This document shows, piece after piece, positions 25,507 to 34,242 of a stretch of DNA of 64,000 nt. Made by a program: the position numbers and the translations under genes. Within the stretch, counting starts at the first letter, position 1. Each line of letters opens with the position of its first letter. The DNA comes from Bog-473 sp963738135 (lineage in GTDB: Bacteria; Actinomycetota; Acidimicrobiia; Acidimicrobiales; RAAP-2). The notes beneath the pieces were generated by a model. It saw only the letters and a program-made list of their open reading frames with translations, did not search any database and was not told the DNA's origin. The stretch spans positions 62,001-126,000 of the forward strand of contig CAVTVK010000004.1 in NCBI GenBank assembly GCA_963738135.1, written 5' to 3'.

Positions 25507-26631
25507 TCAGTCGAAGAGCGAAGCCGCCACCGCGTTTTCGAGCACACGGTCGTTGGCCCACATCAGCTGCTGTTGCTTGGCTCGTCGGAAGTACAGCTGG
25601 ATCTCGAAGTCCAGCGTAAACCCGATGCCGCCGAAGAGCTGTTGCGCCATGGCGGTGATGTCGCGGAAGGTCGAGCAGGCGAACAGCTTGGCCATCGGCG
25701 CCAACGACTCGAGGGACCGTCCGGTCGCACCCGCCCAGGCCGCTTCGTGCACGAGCTGTTCCGCACCATCGAGATTGGTCACGGCATCAGCCAAATAGTG
25801 GGCCAGCGCCTGGAAGGCCCCGAGCGGCTTGTCGAATTGGTGGCGATCCTTGGCGTACTGCGTCGTGATCTCGAGGGCATAGCGGGCGCCGCCCACTGCC
25901 TGGGCCGCCAAAAGGACCAAGGCAGGCTCGAGTACCTGCTGCCAGGTCGCCCAGCCGCTCTGGGCCGGACCAATGCGGTCAGCCTCACTCACGGCAACGT
26001 TGGACAGCGTGACCTCGTACTGCGTGTCGGACGCGATGCTGAACTGCTGGCGCAGCGTGACTCCGCTTGCTTTCGGGTCGACCAGGAACAGGTCAACCGC
26101 ATCTGGGGCGTCACCCGTGCGGGCTAACACGATGAGCCGGTCCGCCGACGAGGCGTATGCGACGTGACGCTTGAGCCCGTTGATCCGGAACCCAGCGCCG
26201 TCGGCCTCGGCGCGGGCCTCCACGCCACGCGACGAAAATCCATTCTCGGGCTCGAGCCAGGCCGGGGTCACGATGGCCTCACCGGAAGCCACCGGCCGCA
26301 GCCACTCCTCCCGCTGGGCCTCACTGCCGGTGGCCAGGACTCCGCCGCCCATGACGGCGCTGACGAAGTGGGGCGTCGGTGCCAACGCCCGCCCCAGCTC
26401 TTCGTAGAGGGCAACACCCTCAATGAGGGACATCCCCGATCCCCCGTATTCCTCGGGGAGCAGCAAGCCGATCAAATCGAGCTCACCGAGCTGCGTCCAC
26501 AGTGCCGCGGGATAACCGACGGCGTCGTCCTCCATCTTCCGGACTACATCGAGCGGGCAATGCCGCCCCAGGACGTCGCGCACCGTCTGGCGCAGCAGCT
26601 CTTGTTCTTGGTCGAAATCAAGGTCCAACAT
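25507..26631 (-). CDS. Acyl-CoA dehydrogenase, small-subunit (ChsE2/FadE29-like) type
   Basis: 374-residue flavoprotein of the acyl-CoA dehydrogenase fold. FDQEQELLRQTVRDVL begins the N-terminal helices; LLLPEEYGGSGMSLIEGVAL and VTPAWLEPENGFSS form the middle; YAKDRHQFDKPLGAFQALAH and the C-terminal QQLFGGIGFTLDFEIQLYF lie at the FAD site. The C-terminal stretch lacks the usual catalytic Glu arrangement (G-x-SEIQ), a pattern known from subunits that work only as heteromers with a second dehydrogenase. The 28902-30080 dehydrogenase heads the same gene run and is the natural partner. Last gene of the operon. Confidence 0.82.
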   Translation of the reverse strand: MLDLDFDQEQELLRQTVRDVLGRHCPLDVVRKMEDDAVGYPAALWTQLGELDLIGLLLPEEYGGSGMSLIEGVALYEELGRALAPTPHFVSAVMGGGVLATGSEAQREEWLRPVASGEAIVTPAWLEPENGFSSRGVEARAEADGAGFRINGLKRHVAYASSADRLIVLARTGDAPDAVDLFLVDPKASGVTLRQQFSIASDTQYEVTLSNVAVSEADRIGPAQSGWATWQQVLEPALVLLAAQAVGGARYALEITTQYAKDRHQFDKPLGAFQALAHYLADAVTNLDGAEQLVHEAAWAGATGRSLESLAPMAKLFACSTFRDITAMAQQLFGGIGFTLDFEIQLYFRRAKQQQLMWANDRVLENAVAASLFD

Positions 26632-26685
26632 GCAAGTACTCTCCTGCTCGAGGGCTCACGGGCACAGACATACACAAAGTCCGAC

Positions 26686-27183
26686 TCACGGCGACGGCCG
26701 CCACTGATCGCCCCGCCGTGCCCACGGGTTGTCGTCGGCGCTCCGGGGCAAGGCGATACGGGCGGCGCAGGTGGTCTTCACGTCGCCGTCGACCGACAAG
26801 GTCACCGCCACCGCGACGAAGCCGCAGCCGACCTCATCCACCGATGTCGACTCCACCACGCCAGTCAACGACATGGTGTCGCCGGGAAAGACCGAGCCCT
26901 TCATGCGGAACGTCACGCGGGCCAGCCGGCCGTGCGGGCCCGTCCAGTCGGTCATGTAGCGCTCGAACCAGGCCGCCTGATTGGGGGTGTTCAAGAAGAT
27001 GTCCTGCGTCCCGTTGCGTTCGACGGCGAAATCCTTGTCGTGGTGCATCGGGCGCCAGTCACGCGTGGCCAATGCGCCGAGGACGACCGTCGTCGCCGTG
27101 ACGTCGTAGTCGAGCGTCGGCAACGACTCCCCGACACTGACGTCATCCAAGAGCAATTGGGGCATGACAACAGAGATGCTCAC
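26686..27183 (-). CDS. MaoC-family enoyl-CoA hydratase (catalytic-type subunit)
   Basis: 165-residue hotdog protein adding water to an enoyl-CoA. The hydratase-2 motif is present as LATRDWRPMHHDKDFA (Asp and His spaced D-x4-H), followed by NGTQDIFLNTPNQAAWFERY and VTFRMKGSVFPGDTMSL. Family members of this size often pair with a second, non-catalytic MaoC protein. Here the ATG overlaps by 4 bp the stop of exactly such a gene (27180-27716), so a heterodimer is likely, as in ChsH1-ChsH2 of sterol side-chain degradation. Confidence 0.85.
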   Translation of the reverse strand: MSISVVMPQLLLDDVSVGESLPTLDYDVTATTVVLGALATRDWRPMHHDKDFAVERNGTQDIFLNTPNQAAWFERYMTDWTGPHGRLARVTFRMKGSVFPGDTMSLTGVVESTSVDEVGCGFVAVAVTLSVDGDVKTTCAARIALPRSADDNPWARRGDQWRPSP

Positions 27184-27716
27184 GATGCTGGCGCCTCTCC
27201 TCGGCGGTAGCCGAAGCCTGTGTAGGACTCGACCGCCACCAGCTCGCCGTCCTGGTTGGTGTAGACGACGTCGATCACCCAGAAGCGGCCGGTACCGAGC
27301 TTGGTCGTCTTCTCGTCGCTCACCGAGCGGAGCACCTGGTGGGTCCGCAACACGTCGCCCATGCGAACCGGCGTGTGGAACTCAATGGTGTTGTCGGTCA
27401 TGACCGCCTCGGGCAACCCCAGCGCAGCCTTCAGGTCGAAGTGGACCTGCAGCGGCAGCGCCTCCTGCGTCCGCCCCGGCGCCCAGTGGTGGGGCCGGAA
27501 CCAGACGGAGACCATCGACGGCGGCGCCACCGGCCCGTCCGTCAGCTCCCGCGCGACTGCGTCGTCCCAGTAGAGAGGGTTTCCGTTCTCAACCGAGGCG
27601 CACGAGGTCCAGACATAGGAGCGCTCGACGGGGAACTCCCCAACTTCGTGGTACTGCTCCTTGCCGATGCGATCGCGCATCTCGGCCAGGGCCGCCGAAT
27701 CGCCGTCGTCCGTCAT
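27180..27716 (-). CDS. MaoC-like/FAS1-type dehydratase subunit lacking the catalytic pair
   Basis: 178-residue hotdog protein. SYVWTSCASVENGNPLYWDDAVAR is where catalytic members have D-x2-P-x-H; here it reads ENGNPLYWD, without the His, so this is probably the structural half of a hydratase heterodimer. VHFDLKAALGLP, IEFHTPVRMGDVLRTHQVL and TGRFWVIDVVYTNQDGELV are the hotdog strands. The stop overlaps the catalytic MaoC gene and the start overlaps the CoA transferase gene (ATGA both times), meaning fixed stoichiometry in one transcript. Confidence 0.8.
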   Translation of the reverse strand: MTDDGDSAALAEMRDRIGKEQYHEVGEFPVERSYVWTSCASVENGNPLYWDDAVARELTDGPVAPPSMVSVWFRPHHWAPGRTQEALPLQVHFDLKAALGLPEAVMTDNTIEFHTPVRMGDVLRTHQVLRSVSDEKTTKLGTGRFWVIDVVYTNQDGELVAVESYTGFGYRRGEAPAS

Positions 27717-28900
27717 GCGACCACTTTCCGGGCCACCCAGCGGGCCACCGTTTCACCGTCCACACCGGCCTCCTTCAAGAGGTGCTCCGTGTCTGTATGC
27801 GTCATGTCCGGCAGCTGCACCGTCGTCCCAGCCTCAGGGCGCTCCATGCCGGCCAACAAGGGCGTCAGCTGCGACAGTTCCCCTTCCGTCGGATGCACCG
27901 CCGACGAAACCACACCCCGGGCCACGAAATGCGGGGATGCAGCGACCTCGGAGATCTCGAGCACCGGTGCGACGCACGTGTCGGCCCCGGCCAGCCGCGC
28001 GACCCACTCGTCACGGGGTCGCTCGGCGAAGGCCGCCGCGAAGGCTGCCCTGATCCGATCCTGCGCCGAATCGTCAAGCTGCAGACCAGACAGCTCACCC
28101 AGCCCCAGAGCGCTGCACAGATTGGCGAAGAACTTGGCCTCGATCGCACCGACCGCCAACCACTTTCCGTCCGATCCCGCGTAGACGCCGTAACAGGCAT
28201 ACCGGCCGGACAGGATGTCGTGACCCGGCTGGATCTCGCCGCCCAGCGCCAGTTGCTCGTCGATGGACAACGACGTCAGCCACAGCACGCCTTCCGCGAC
28301 CGAGACGTCGAGATACGCACCGCGTCCCGTGGTGGCCCGTCCCGCCAGCGCCGCCGTGACTGCCAGCGCCGCTTGCATGCCGCCGGCCGCGGCATCGGCC
28401 ACCGTCGCTCCCGGCAACGGCGGCGCACCTCCGACACCCGGCGTGCTCATGGCCAGGAAGCCACCCACCGCCAGGTAGTCGATGTCGTGGCCGGCCCACT
28501 GCGACGCCGGCCCGTCCTGGCCGTAGCCACTCGTGGAGCAGTAGACCACTCCGGGATTGCGCTCCGAGACTGCGGCGTACCCCACGCCCAAGCGGTCGAC
28601 GACGCCGGGTCGGAAGCTCTCGACCACCACGTCAGCGGCTCCTGCGAGTGACAGGAACGCCTCTCGCCCGTCCGCATCCTTCAGGTCCACCAGCATCCGG
28701 CGCATGCCACGGTGCCCGCTGTAGGCGAAGAACTGCGGGACGATCGGCGCGGCATCGGCCGTCGGCACCGGCCCGACTTTCACCACCAAGGCGCCGTAGT
28801 CGGCCAGCAGGCGCGTGCAGCGCGCCGCCGGCCCGACCGTCGAGAGGTCGAGCACGACGACCCCGTCGAGGGGCCCGCTCGCAGGAGAGACCGACTTCAT
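27713..28900 (-). CDS. CaiB/BaiF family (class III) CoA transferase
   Basis: 395 residues. Transfers CoA between carboxylates, or acts as a racemase-like enzyme of the same fold. GVVVLDLSTVGPAARCTRLLADYGALVVKV is the N-terminal Rossmann segment (the final VKV replaces the more common VIKVE); VVESFRPGVVDRLGVGY, NPGVVYCSTSGYGQDGPAS and YLDVSVAEGVLWL are typical. The catalytic Asp of the family normally follows the G-x2-DIDYLA region, present here as HDIDYLAVGG. It lies between the dehydrogenase and hydratase genes with a 4-bp overlap, so it probably activates or recycles the substrate of this pathway. Confidence 0.85.
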   Translation of the reverse strand: MKSVSPASGPLDGVVVLDLSTVGPAARCTRLLADYGALVVKVGPVPTADAAPIVPQFFAYSGHRGMRRMLVDLKDADGREAFLSLAGAADVVVESFRPGVVDRLGVGYAAVSERNPGVVYCSTSGYGQDGPASQWAGHDIDYLAVGGFLAMSTPGVGGAPPLPGATVADAAAGGMQAALAVTAALAGRATTGRGAYLDVSVAEGVLWLTSLSIDEQLALGGEIQPGHDILSGRYACYGVYAGSDGKWLAVGAIEAKFFANLCSALGLGELSGLQLDDSAQDRIRAAFAAAFAERPRDEWVARLAGADTCVAPVLEISEVAASPHFVARGVVSSAVHPTEGELSQLTPLLAGMERPEAGTTVQLPDMTHTDTEHLLKEAGVDGETVARWVARKVVA

Positions 28901-28901
28901 C

Positions 28902-30080
28902 TCAGAAGTTCTTCGGCAGACCGAGTTTGCGCCGGGCGATGATGTTCTTCTGGATCTCCGACGCGCCGCCGCCGATGGTGTCGATCACTGTGTAGCGGTA
29001 GGTCGACTCGGAGCGGCCGGCCATCGGCGCCTCTTCGGTCTTGACCCGCAGCTGGCTGCCGGGACCGGCGATGTCCATTGAGGCGTTGGCCAGGCGCTTG
29101 GAGAGCTCTGTGGCGAACAGCTTGTACTCGGAGGCCTCCGCCGTCGGCGCCGCACCGCCCTTGGACGACTCGAAGACGAACTTGAGCCCCATGACCCGGG
29201 CCACCTCCAGCTGGGTCGCCAGCTGGGCCAGGCGCTGGCGGATCACCGGGTCGTCCTTCAACGGCACGCCGTCGCGCACCGTCGTCCGCACGTACTCGAC
29301 AAGCAGCTCGAAGCGCTGCTGCATGGGCGAGAGGGTGAACATGGTGAAGCGCTCGAGGTCGAGCGCCTCCGATATGTACTGGAACCCTCGGCCCACCTCG
29401 CCGACGACGTAGTCGTCGGGCACGAAGACGTCGTTGAGGAACACCTCGTTGGTGCGTTCGTCCCCCATCGTCCAGATGGCGTTCACCGTGATGCCCGGCT
29501 GGTCGATCGGGACGAGGAACAGCGTGATGCCAGCGTGCTTGGAGTCGGGGTCGGTGCGCCCGCCCACCCAGTACCACTCCGCGAAATGGGCGGAGGTGGT
29601 CCATGTCTTCTGTCCGTTCAGGATCCAGCCACCGTCGTCCCGGGTGGCCTTCAGCTGCATGGAGGCTGCGTCAGAGCCGGCATTGGGCTCGGAGTAGCCG
29701 ACGGCGAACTCGACCTCGTTGCGCAGGATTTTGGGCAGGAACTCGGCCTTCATCCGCTCGTTGCCGTGCCGGATGATCGTCTTGCCGACAATGCCCACGC
29801 CCTTGCCGATCTGGGGTCCTCCCCGTCCGGCCAACTGCTCGTTGAGAAGGTACTCATAGATACCCTCCCCCTCGGATCCGCCGTACTCCTTGGGCCAGGT
29901 CATGCCGAGCCAGCCCCGCTCGCCCATGGAGGCCATGAAGGCTCGCCTCTTCGGCGTGTCGACGATCTGCGCCATGTTCTCCCGGGTCAGGTCGAACACG
30001 TCGGGATCGTCGTTGGCATCGAGAAAGCTCTCGACCTCCTTCACAAAGGCCAGTTGCTCGGGCGAGAACTCGAACTCCAT
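28902..30080 (-). CDS. Acyl-CoA dehydrogenase, large-subunit type
   Basis: 392 residues. Oxidises an acyl-CoA to the enoyl-CoA using FAD, passing electrons to ETF. GWLGMTWPKEYGGSEGEG and VEFAVGYSEPNAGSDAASM are the FAD-binding loops; GWILNGQKTWTTSAHFAEWYW, ALDLERFTMFTLSPM and the C-terminal IDTIGGGASEIQKNIIARR are complete. ATG 30080 (MEFEFSPEQLAFV) was chosen over upstream codons. First gene of the operon; the operator-like repeat at 30108-30126 lies 28 bp upstream. Likely alpha partner of the small dehydrogenase at the operon's end. Confidence 0.88.
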   Translation of the reverse strand: MEFEFSPEQLAFVKEVESFLDANDDPDVFDLTRENMAQIVDTPKRRAFMASMGERGWLGMTWPKEYGGSEGEGIYEYLLNEQLAGRGGPQIGKGVGIVGKTIIRHGNERMKAEFLPKILRNEVEFAVGYSEPNAGSDAASMQLKATRDDGGWILNGQKTWTTSAHFAEWYWVGGRTDPDSKHAGITLFLVPIDQPGITVNAIWTMGDERTNEVFLNDVFVPDDYVVGEVGRGFQYISEALDLERFTMFTLSPMQQRFELLVEYVRTTVRDGVPLKDDPVIRQRLAQLATQLEVARVMGLKFVFESSKGGAAPTAEASEYKLFATELSKRLANASMDIAGPGSQLRVKTEEAPMAGRSESTYRYTVIDTIGGGASEIQKNIIARRKLGLPKNF

Positions 30081-30107
30081 TTGCTGCCTCCACATGACCG
30101 CGACCGG

Positions 30108-30126
30108 ATCTGACGAGGCGTCAGAT
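30108..30126. promoter_or_regulatory. Inverted repeat operator, copy 1
   Basis: ATCTGACG-AGG-CGTCAGAT, a perfect 8-bp inverted repeat with a 3-base centre, 28 bp upstream of the acyl-CoA dehydrogenase ATG. The core TCTGACGA-NN-CGTCAGA recurs at 34243-34259 before another CoA-metabolism operon. The form is typical of a TetR-family operator; the regulator is not identified. Confidence 0.65.
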
Positions 30127-30792
30127 TAGGCCGACATCATAGGGCACACCCTGCGACTGCTCCCACTACGAAGTGCTGCGATTGGCACGGCGGTCACCCT
30201 CTTCGAAGAACCGTGGGATACGTCTCTGACATGCCGATTCCGTCATCCAGGATTTCATTCGAGTACGCCGGACGCGACAAAGGACCTGATAACTCGGCCA
30301 AACACGGCGCGAAACTGCATCCGTCGAAGGAAGACAAATGCAACTCGACGCGCTCCGTCGCAGGATCGGCTGCAGCATCCCGCAGTGCGAGTCCCGGCGC
30401 TTCACTTTCTTTCGGTCTCCTCGGCTGTCCATCGCCGACGTTCCGTTTCAGTCCGGCTTCCCTTTGACCTGTGCGATTTTTCGGACTGCTGGGATGTCCG
30501 AAATCGTGGGATTTCTCGCTTCTTCATGCACGCGGTGTGTGAGCTCCAGACCCACCACCACTCCCGGAACCTCGGTCGACACAGTCATCGATGGAGACTC
30601 TGTTTGCTTCTTCGACTCAAGCGTTGGTACCGGTCGCACCCGCATTGTTCGTTGGCAAAACGTCGACCGCTCGCTCTTCGAAGTTGTGAAACCAATCGAC
30701 TCAAAAGAGAACGGTGTGTTCCTCGTGAAACAATTAGCAATCAGAAGGCACGCGGCAATTCGACTTGGTTCGTGCCGGCGGAGCGCAGGTGT
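30127..30792. other. Gap of about 660 bp, no gene recognised
   Basis: Noticeably richer in A and T than its neighbours. Open frames exist on both strands (for instance 30338-31219 and 30385-30825 on plus) but show no domain, ribosome-binding site or GC-rich wobble use. Contains the palindrome TCTTCGAAGA at 30200-30209 and ends with TGTTTAC at 30790-30796. Could be a remnant of acquired DNA. Confidence 0.4.
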
Positions 30793-31778
30793 TTACAGCG
30801 GACGATCGACCCAGCGTCGCGTTAACGCGCAGCTGACTAGTCTGTTCGCCGCACAGCGACCGCTCGCCTCGATCAGATTGGCCGTCAGCGAAAAGGCCCC
30901 GCGAGCGATGCCGCCAGGGATCCCGGTCACGAGTCCCAGACCCGGGACCGACGGCGCTGCAGGCGTTCGACGCGGCGGCGGCGGCGACTCGGCGTCGACG
31001 CTGCCCGGCGCTCCGGTCTTCATTCGTTCTTCCTGGTCTGATGCGGCGACGGTCGACGTCATGGCCGCCGGGTCGGTGGCCGAGCCCGGAATCATCGCGA
31101 CGTGCGCAGCACTCTCCGATTCCTCCGCACGGGCCTCGTCGATCATTCCCTCGAACAGGCCCCGGACCGAGACTCCGAGGCGCGCCGCCTCGGCCTCGAC
31201 CCAGGCCCGGCGCTCGTGATCGAGCCGGATGCCAACAACGGTGGACTTCGTCGTCGCCATGATTCGTTAACAGTAACTCTGGGTGTTTACATCGGCGGGC
31301 GCAGAATGGTGGCAGCCCGGTGGTGGGTCCCCGGAGAATGCCAGCGCCAGGAACGGCCCTACGATCGCCCATCGCCTCCCTTTCGGGTCCCGGTTCACGT
31401 TTGGTCGCCTGCCGGCCCCCGACGTGCTTCGCCTGGGTAAGACGGGTGGACCACCGCCCGCCGAGCCCGCTCCGAGGACAGGCGGGCGTACCAGGAACGG
31501 AACGCCTGCCGTCTGGTGGGTAGGAGCGGCGCAGGACGGGAAGCTGCCGTGGGCCGCTCGCTCAGGATCGCACCGCTTGGCGACTGCGCCGGCACGGGGT
31601 GGTTCCTTGGGAGGACGATGGAACTCGACGCTGAGAAGCACTGCCGAAGGGCGGCGCCCGTCTCCGATACCCCGGGCGCCTCCGCCGTTCTTCAGTGCAG
31701 CACCGTTTACACCTGGTGTCCTCACGACACGACACGCCTGGTGGATCGAGTGTTAACGCTGCTGGGCAGGGTGTTAAC
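30790..31778. repeat. Scattered GTTWAC motif sites around the RHH-like gene
   Basis: Seven copies of GTTAAC or GTTTAC within 1 kb: TGTTTAC 30790-30796; GTTAAC inside the palindrome CGCGTTAACGCG 30818-30829; GTTAACA 31266-31272; TGTTTAC 31284-31290; GTTTACA 31705-31711; TGTTAAC 31751-31757 and 31772-31778. The last two are exactly 21 bp apart, two helical turns. Striking in such GC-rich DNA. Possible operators or iteron-like sites. Confidence 0.5.
30793..31260 (-). CDS. Ribbon-helix-helix-like DNA-binding protein, hypothetical
   Basis: 155 residues. The N-terminal part TTKSTVVGIRLDHERRAWVE followed by EAARLGVSVRGLFEGMIDEA has the strand-helix-helix layout of CopG/Arc-type DNA-binding proteins. 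The middle is a proline- and serine-rich linker, and the C-terminal IPGGIARGAFSLTANLIEA looks like an amphipathic helix. Not recognised beyond this. Several GTTWAC motifs sit just upstream, inside the 3' end, and further upstream, so the protein may bind them. It lies in a gene-poor, AT-richer segment. Confidence 0.5.
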   Translation of the reverse strand: MATTKSTVVGIRLDHERRAWVEAEAARLGVSVRGLFEGMIDEARAEESESAAHVAMIPGSATDPAAMTSTVAASDQEERMKTGAPGSVDAESPPPPRRTPAAPSVPGLGLVTGIPGGIARGAFSLTANLIEASGRCAANRLVSCALTRRWVDRPL

Positions 31779-31800
31779 CGAGCAGGGACCCCGGACCGCC
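31273..31800. other. Gap of about 530 bp upstream of the RHH-like gene
   Basis: No gene recognised; the open frames on both strands are low-complexity Pro/Arg/Gly translations. It holds the GTTWAC sites at 31284, 31705, 31751 and 31772. The right end is the stop of the convergent-side cyclase gene. Confidence 0.35.
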
Positions 31801-32958
31801 TCAGTCGGAAGGCGGGCGAGGACGGACGGTGTACGCCCGGACAGGTTCCTCAATGCCTCGGAGTGCGGCCGGCTCGAGCGGTCGGATCGTCCACCGCTCG
31901 GGCGGCAGATCTGCGGCCACCGCCTCGGTCGCCACGATCTCGCCTGGAGGGCCGGCCTTCACGAGGCGGGACAAGCAGGTTCACGAGCGGCCCGAAATAG
32001 TCGCCTTCCCGGGGGGTGGCGAGGCCGATCCCGACGGCGCCGCGGGCCGGTGGCAGGACGTCATCCCGAGCGGCCGCCCGGCACGACCTCGATCCCGATG
32101 CGGCAGGCGGCCTCCGCCGTCGGGGCGGCGAAGAAGACCTCGTCGCCGATCGTCTTGATGACCCGGCCGCCGGACAGAACGGCACTCGTCCACGCGGCCG
32201 ACTCGAACCGGGTCAGCGCCAGGCTCTGGTCGCGCAGGTGCAGGGTCTGGGCCCAGGCCGTCGAACCCACCAGGTCGACGAAACCGAGGGCAACGACCTC
32301 GGTCGGGCCTTCGAATTCGCCGTCGGCGGAAGCGTTGGAAGCCAGCCAGGACCGGGCCGCCTCGGCCCGGCGCTGTGCCCGCTCGAAGGCGTCCATCACC
32401 AAGAGACGCCAGCACGTCCGGCACCGCGGGTGAAGGCGGTCGTGGCCGCCTCGGCTAGGCGGGCCCGGGCGAGCTCGTCGGGCCCCTCGCGCACCGTCCC
32501 GGGCCCCAGCTCCGCAAAGAACAGGGCGATGGCCGCCTCGGCCACATTGATGGCGGCGGCACCGAGCACCCTCGTGAAGGCGAGGATCGCCTCCTCCCCC
32601 ATGAGGGCCGCTCCCTGCTCGAAGGCACGCCATGAGCGAGCTCAGGTCGGCGGGGACCTCGGTCTCGTTCTGCGCCGGGATGCCGGCGGCCAACAAGGCC
32701 CGCATGACACGCGACGTGGACAGGCCGCAGCGGCTCGCCAGCTCCGCCACCGTGATCATGTCGGTCCGGCCCTGCGTCACCAGGTCGCCCGCCACGCCGG
32801 GCAGCGTTCCCATCTGGTGGGCCTCGATCATCTGCTCGATCGGTGGCCCCGCGTTCGGTCAGGTACTCGAGGAGGGCGAGCCGCTCGGCCGCGTCCGGGT
32901 CGCGCGGGTCGTAGAGGCCGGCGGCGCGCCAGAGTCCTCGGCGAGTCCACCGGGTCAC
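31801..32958 (-). pseudogene. Class III adenylate/guanylate cyclase with N-terminal regulatory domain, frame broken
   Basis: Nucleotidyl cyclase, about 385 residues after joining four or more frames. N-terminal domain: AAGLYDPRDPDAAERLALL, then a helix-turn-helix-like ITVAELASRCGLSTSRVMRA, then EEAILAFTRVLGAAAINVAE. Catalytic domain: ALGFVDLVGSTAWAQTLHL (first metal Asp), SGGRVIKTIGDEVFFAAP (second metal Asp), AVGIGLATPREGDYFGPLVN, then in another frame RLVKAGPPGEIVATEAVA and ERWTIRPLEPAALRGIEE to the stop at 31801-31803. The GTG at 32958 overlaps the stop of the upstream cyclase gene. The frame changes cancel to a multiple of three, so sequencing error is likely. Confidence 0.65.
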
Positions 32959-34203
32959 GCCGTCCAGGCGAGGGTGGCGGACAGCTGCGCCCGCGCCATC
33001 CCCTTGAGCCGCGTCTCGCGGTGGCCGTCGAAGGTGAACTCGCCGGAGCCCTGGACGAGTTGCTCGGAAAGGGACGACACGAGGATCTCGCCGGCGCCGG
33101 CGACATCGGCCAACCGGCTCGCCACGATGACCGTGTGCCCGAGGTAGTCGTCGCCCTCGTCCATGGCGTCGCCGGTGTGGACGCCGATGTGGACCGCGAT
33201 GGTCTCACTGCCGTCGGCGGGGACGTAGGCCAGAACGGCGCGCTGAATGTCGATGGCACAGCGCAGGGCGCGGGCCACGCCACCGAACGCCACCATGAAT
33301 CCGTCGCCCTGGACGTTGATTTCGCGGCCGCCATGACGTGCGATGGCGTCGCGCACAATGCGGTGGTGCTCACGCAGGACTTCACGGGAGGCCTGATCGC
33401 CGAGCCGCTCGGTCATGCCGGCGTAGTCGACCATGTCGCAGAAGAGGATGGTGACGGTGCCGTCGGACGGAAGGTCGCGCCGGATGTCGTTTTCGAGCGC
33501 GGCCAGCTTGGTGGGATCGGCGACGGGGTCGGCCGTTGCGATCGCAGTTGGCGCCGAACCGCGGGCGAGCCGCTTAGCCGACCGGTTCGGACGGCTCTTG
33601 ACGTCGATGCCTCCCATGATGGCGAAGCCACGCACGACGATCCGAGGCGAGCCCGGCACGATGGGCACGTCGCGCAGCCGAAGGTCGCGGCCGCCCATGA
33701 ACGAGAAGCCGCGCAGCTCCACGTCGAACCCCTCGGGCACGAGGATGTCGATGCCGCCCCAGAAGGCCACGGCGGTGATCTCGATCTCTGGACCCTCGAT
33801 CTCGGCCCGCCGCAGGTCCATGTCGCAGCCGCCCATCACCGCCACGGCGTTCGTCTTCCCGCTGATGCGCCAGCGGCCCTTGGTGCTGTGGCCGCTCATG
33901 ACGGCGACGTGCCAGCGCCGCCTCTTCCTGGGCGAGGCGGTCGCGGGCTCCGGCAGGCTCTCGAGCGACCTGGGTCGTCTGGGGCAGGTCGGCCATGACG
34001 GCGACGAGATCGCCCCGGGTCCTGGCCTGGAGCGCCGCCCCACCCGGTCCGAGAACTCGTCGAGCGTCAGGCGGCCCTCGACCACGTGCTCCCTGAGCTG
34101 GGTCACGGTCCGGTCCCGATCGGCGTCGGCCACCCGCTCGGTCAGGGCACCAGGATCCCCCGGCGGGCGGGGGCGGGCTGTCAGGAACCGGCGGGTCCGC
34201 CAT
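32955..34203 (-). CDS. DUF1707/LiaF-like domain fused to a class III nucleotidyl cyclase (frameshifted)
   Basis: About 415 residues. N-terminal DUF1707 (RDRTVTQLREHVVEGRLTLD, then EFSDRVG), followed by a LiaF-C-like antibiotic-response domain with repeated VAVMGGCDMDLRRAEI, TAVAFWGGIDILVPEGF, GFSFMGGRDLRLRDVP and FAIMGGIDVKSRP. The cyclase domain comes last: ILFCDMVDYAGMTERLG and REINVQGDGFMVAFGG carry both metal aspartates, and IGVHTGDAMDEGDDYLGHTV completes the core. The frame changes near 34155 and between about 34045 and 33955, in C/G runs. The N-terminal domains suggest cell-envelope stress input to a cyclic-nucleotide output. Its stop overlaps the second cyclase's start (GTGA). Confidence 0.75.
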
Positions 34204-34242
34204 AGGAGACAGTTTGCCCTGTTTCGCCTGGTCGGGGCGTGA

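Noticed and set aside
30338..31219. Plus-strand ORFs (30338-31219, 30385-30825) in the AT-richer gap
   Set aside because: No ribosome-binding site, no motif, atypical codon use, and overlap with the RHH-like gene on the other strand.
30790..31778. Plasmid iterons and replication origin
   Set aside because: No Rep initiator, ParA or DnaA-box cluster accompanies the GTTWAC sites, and the flanking DNA is chromosomal in character.
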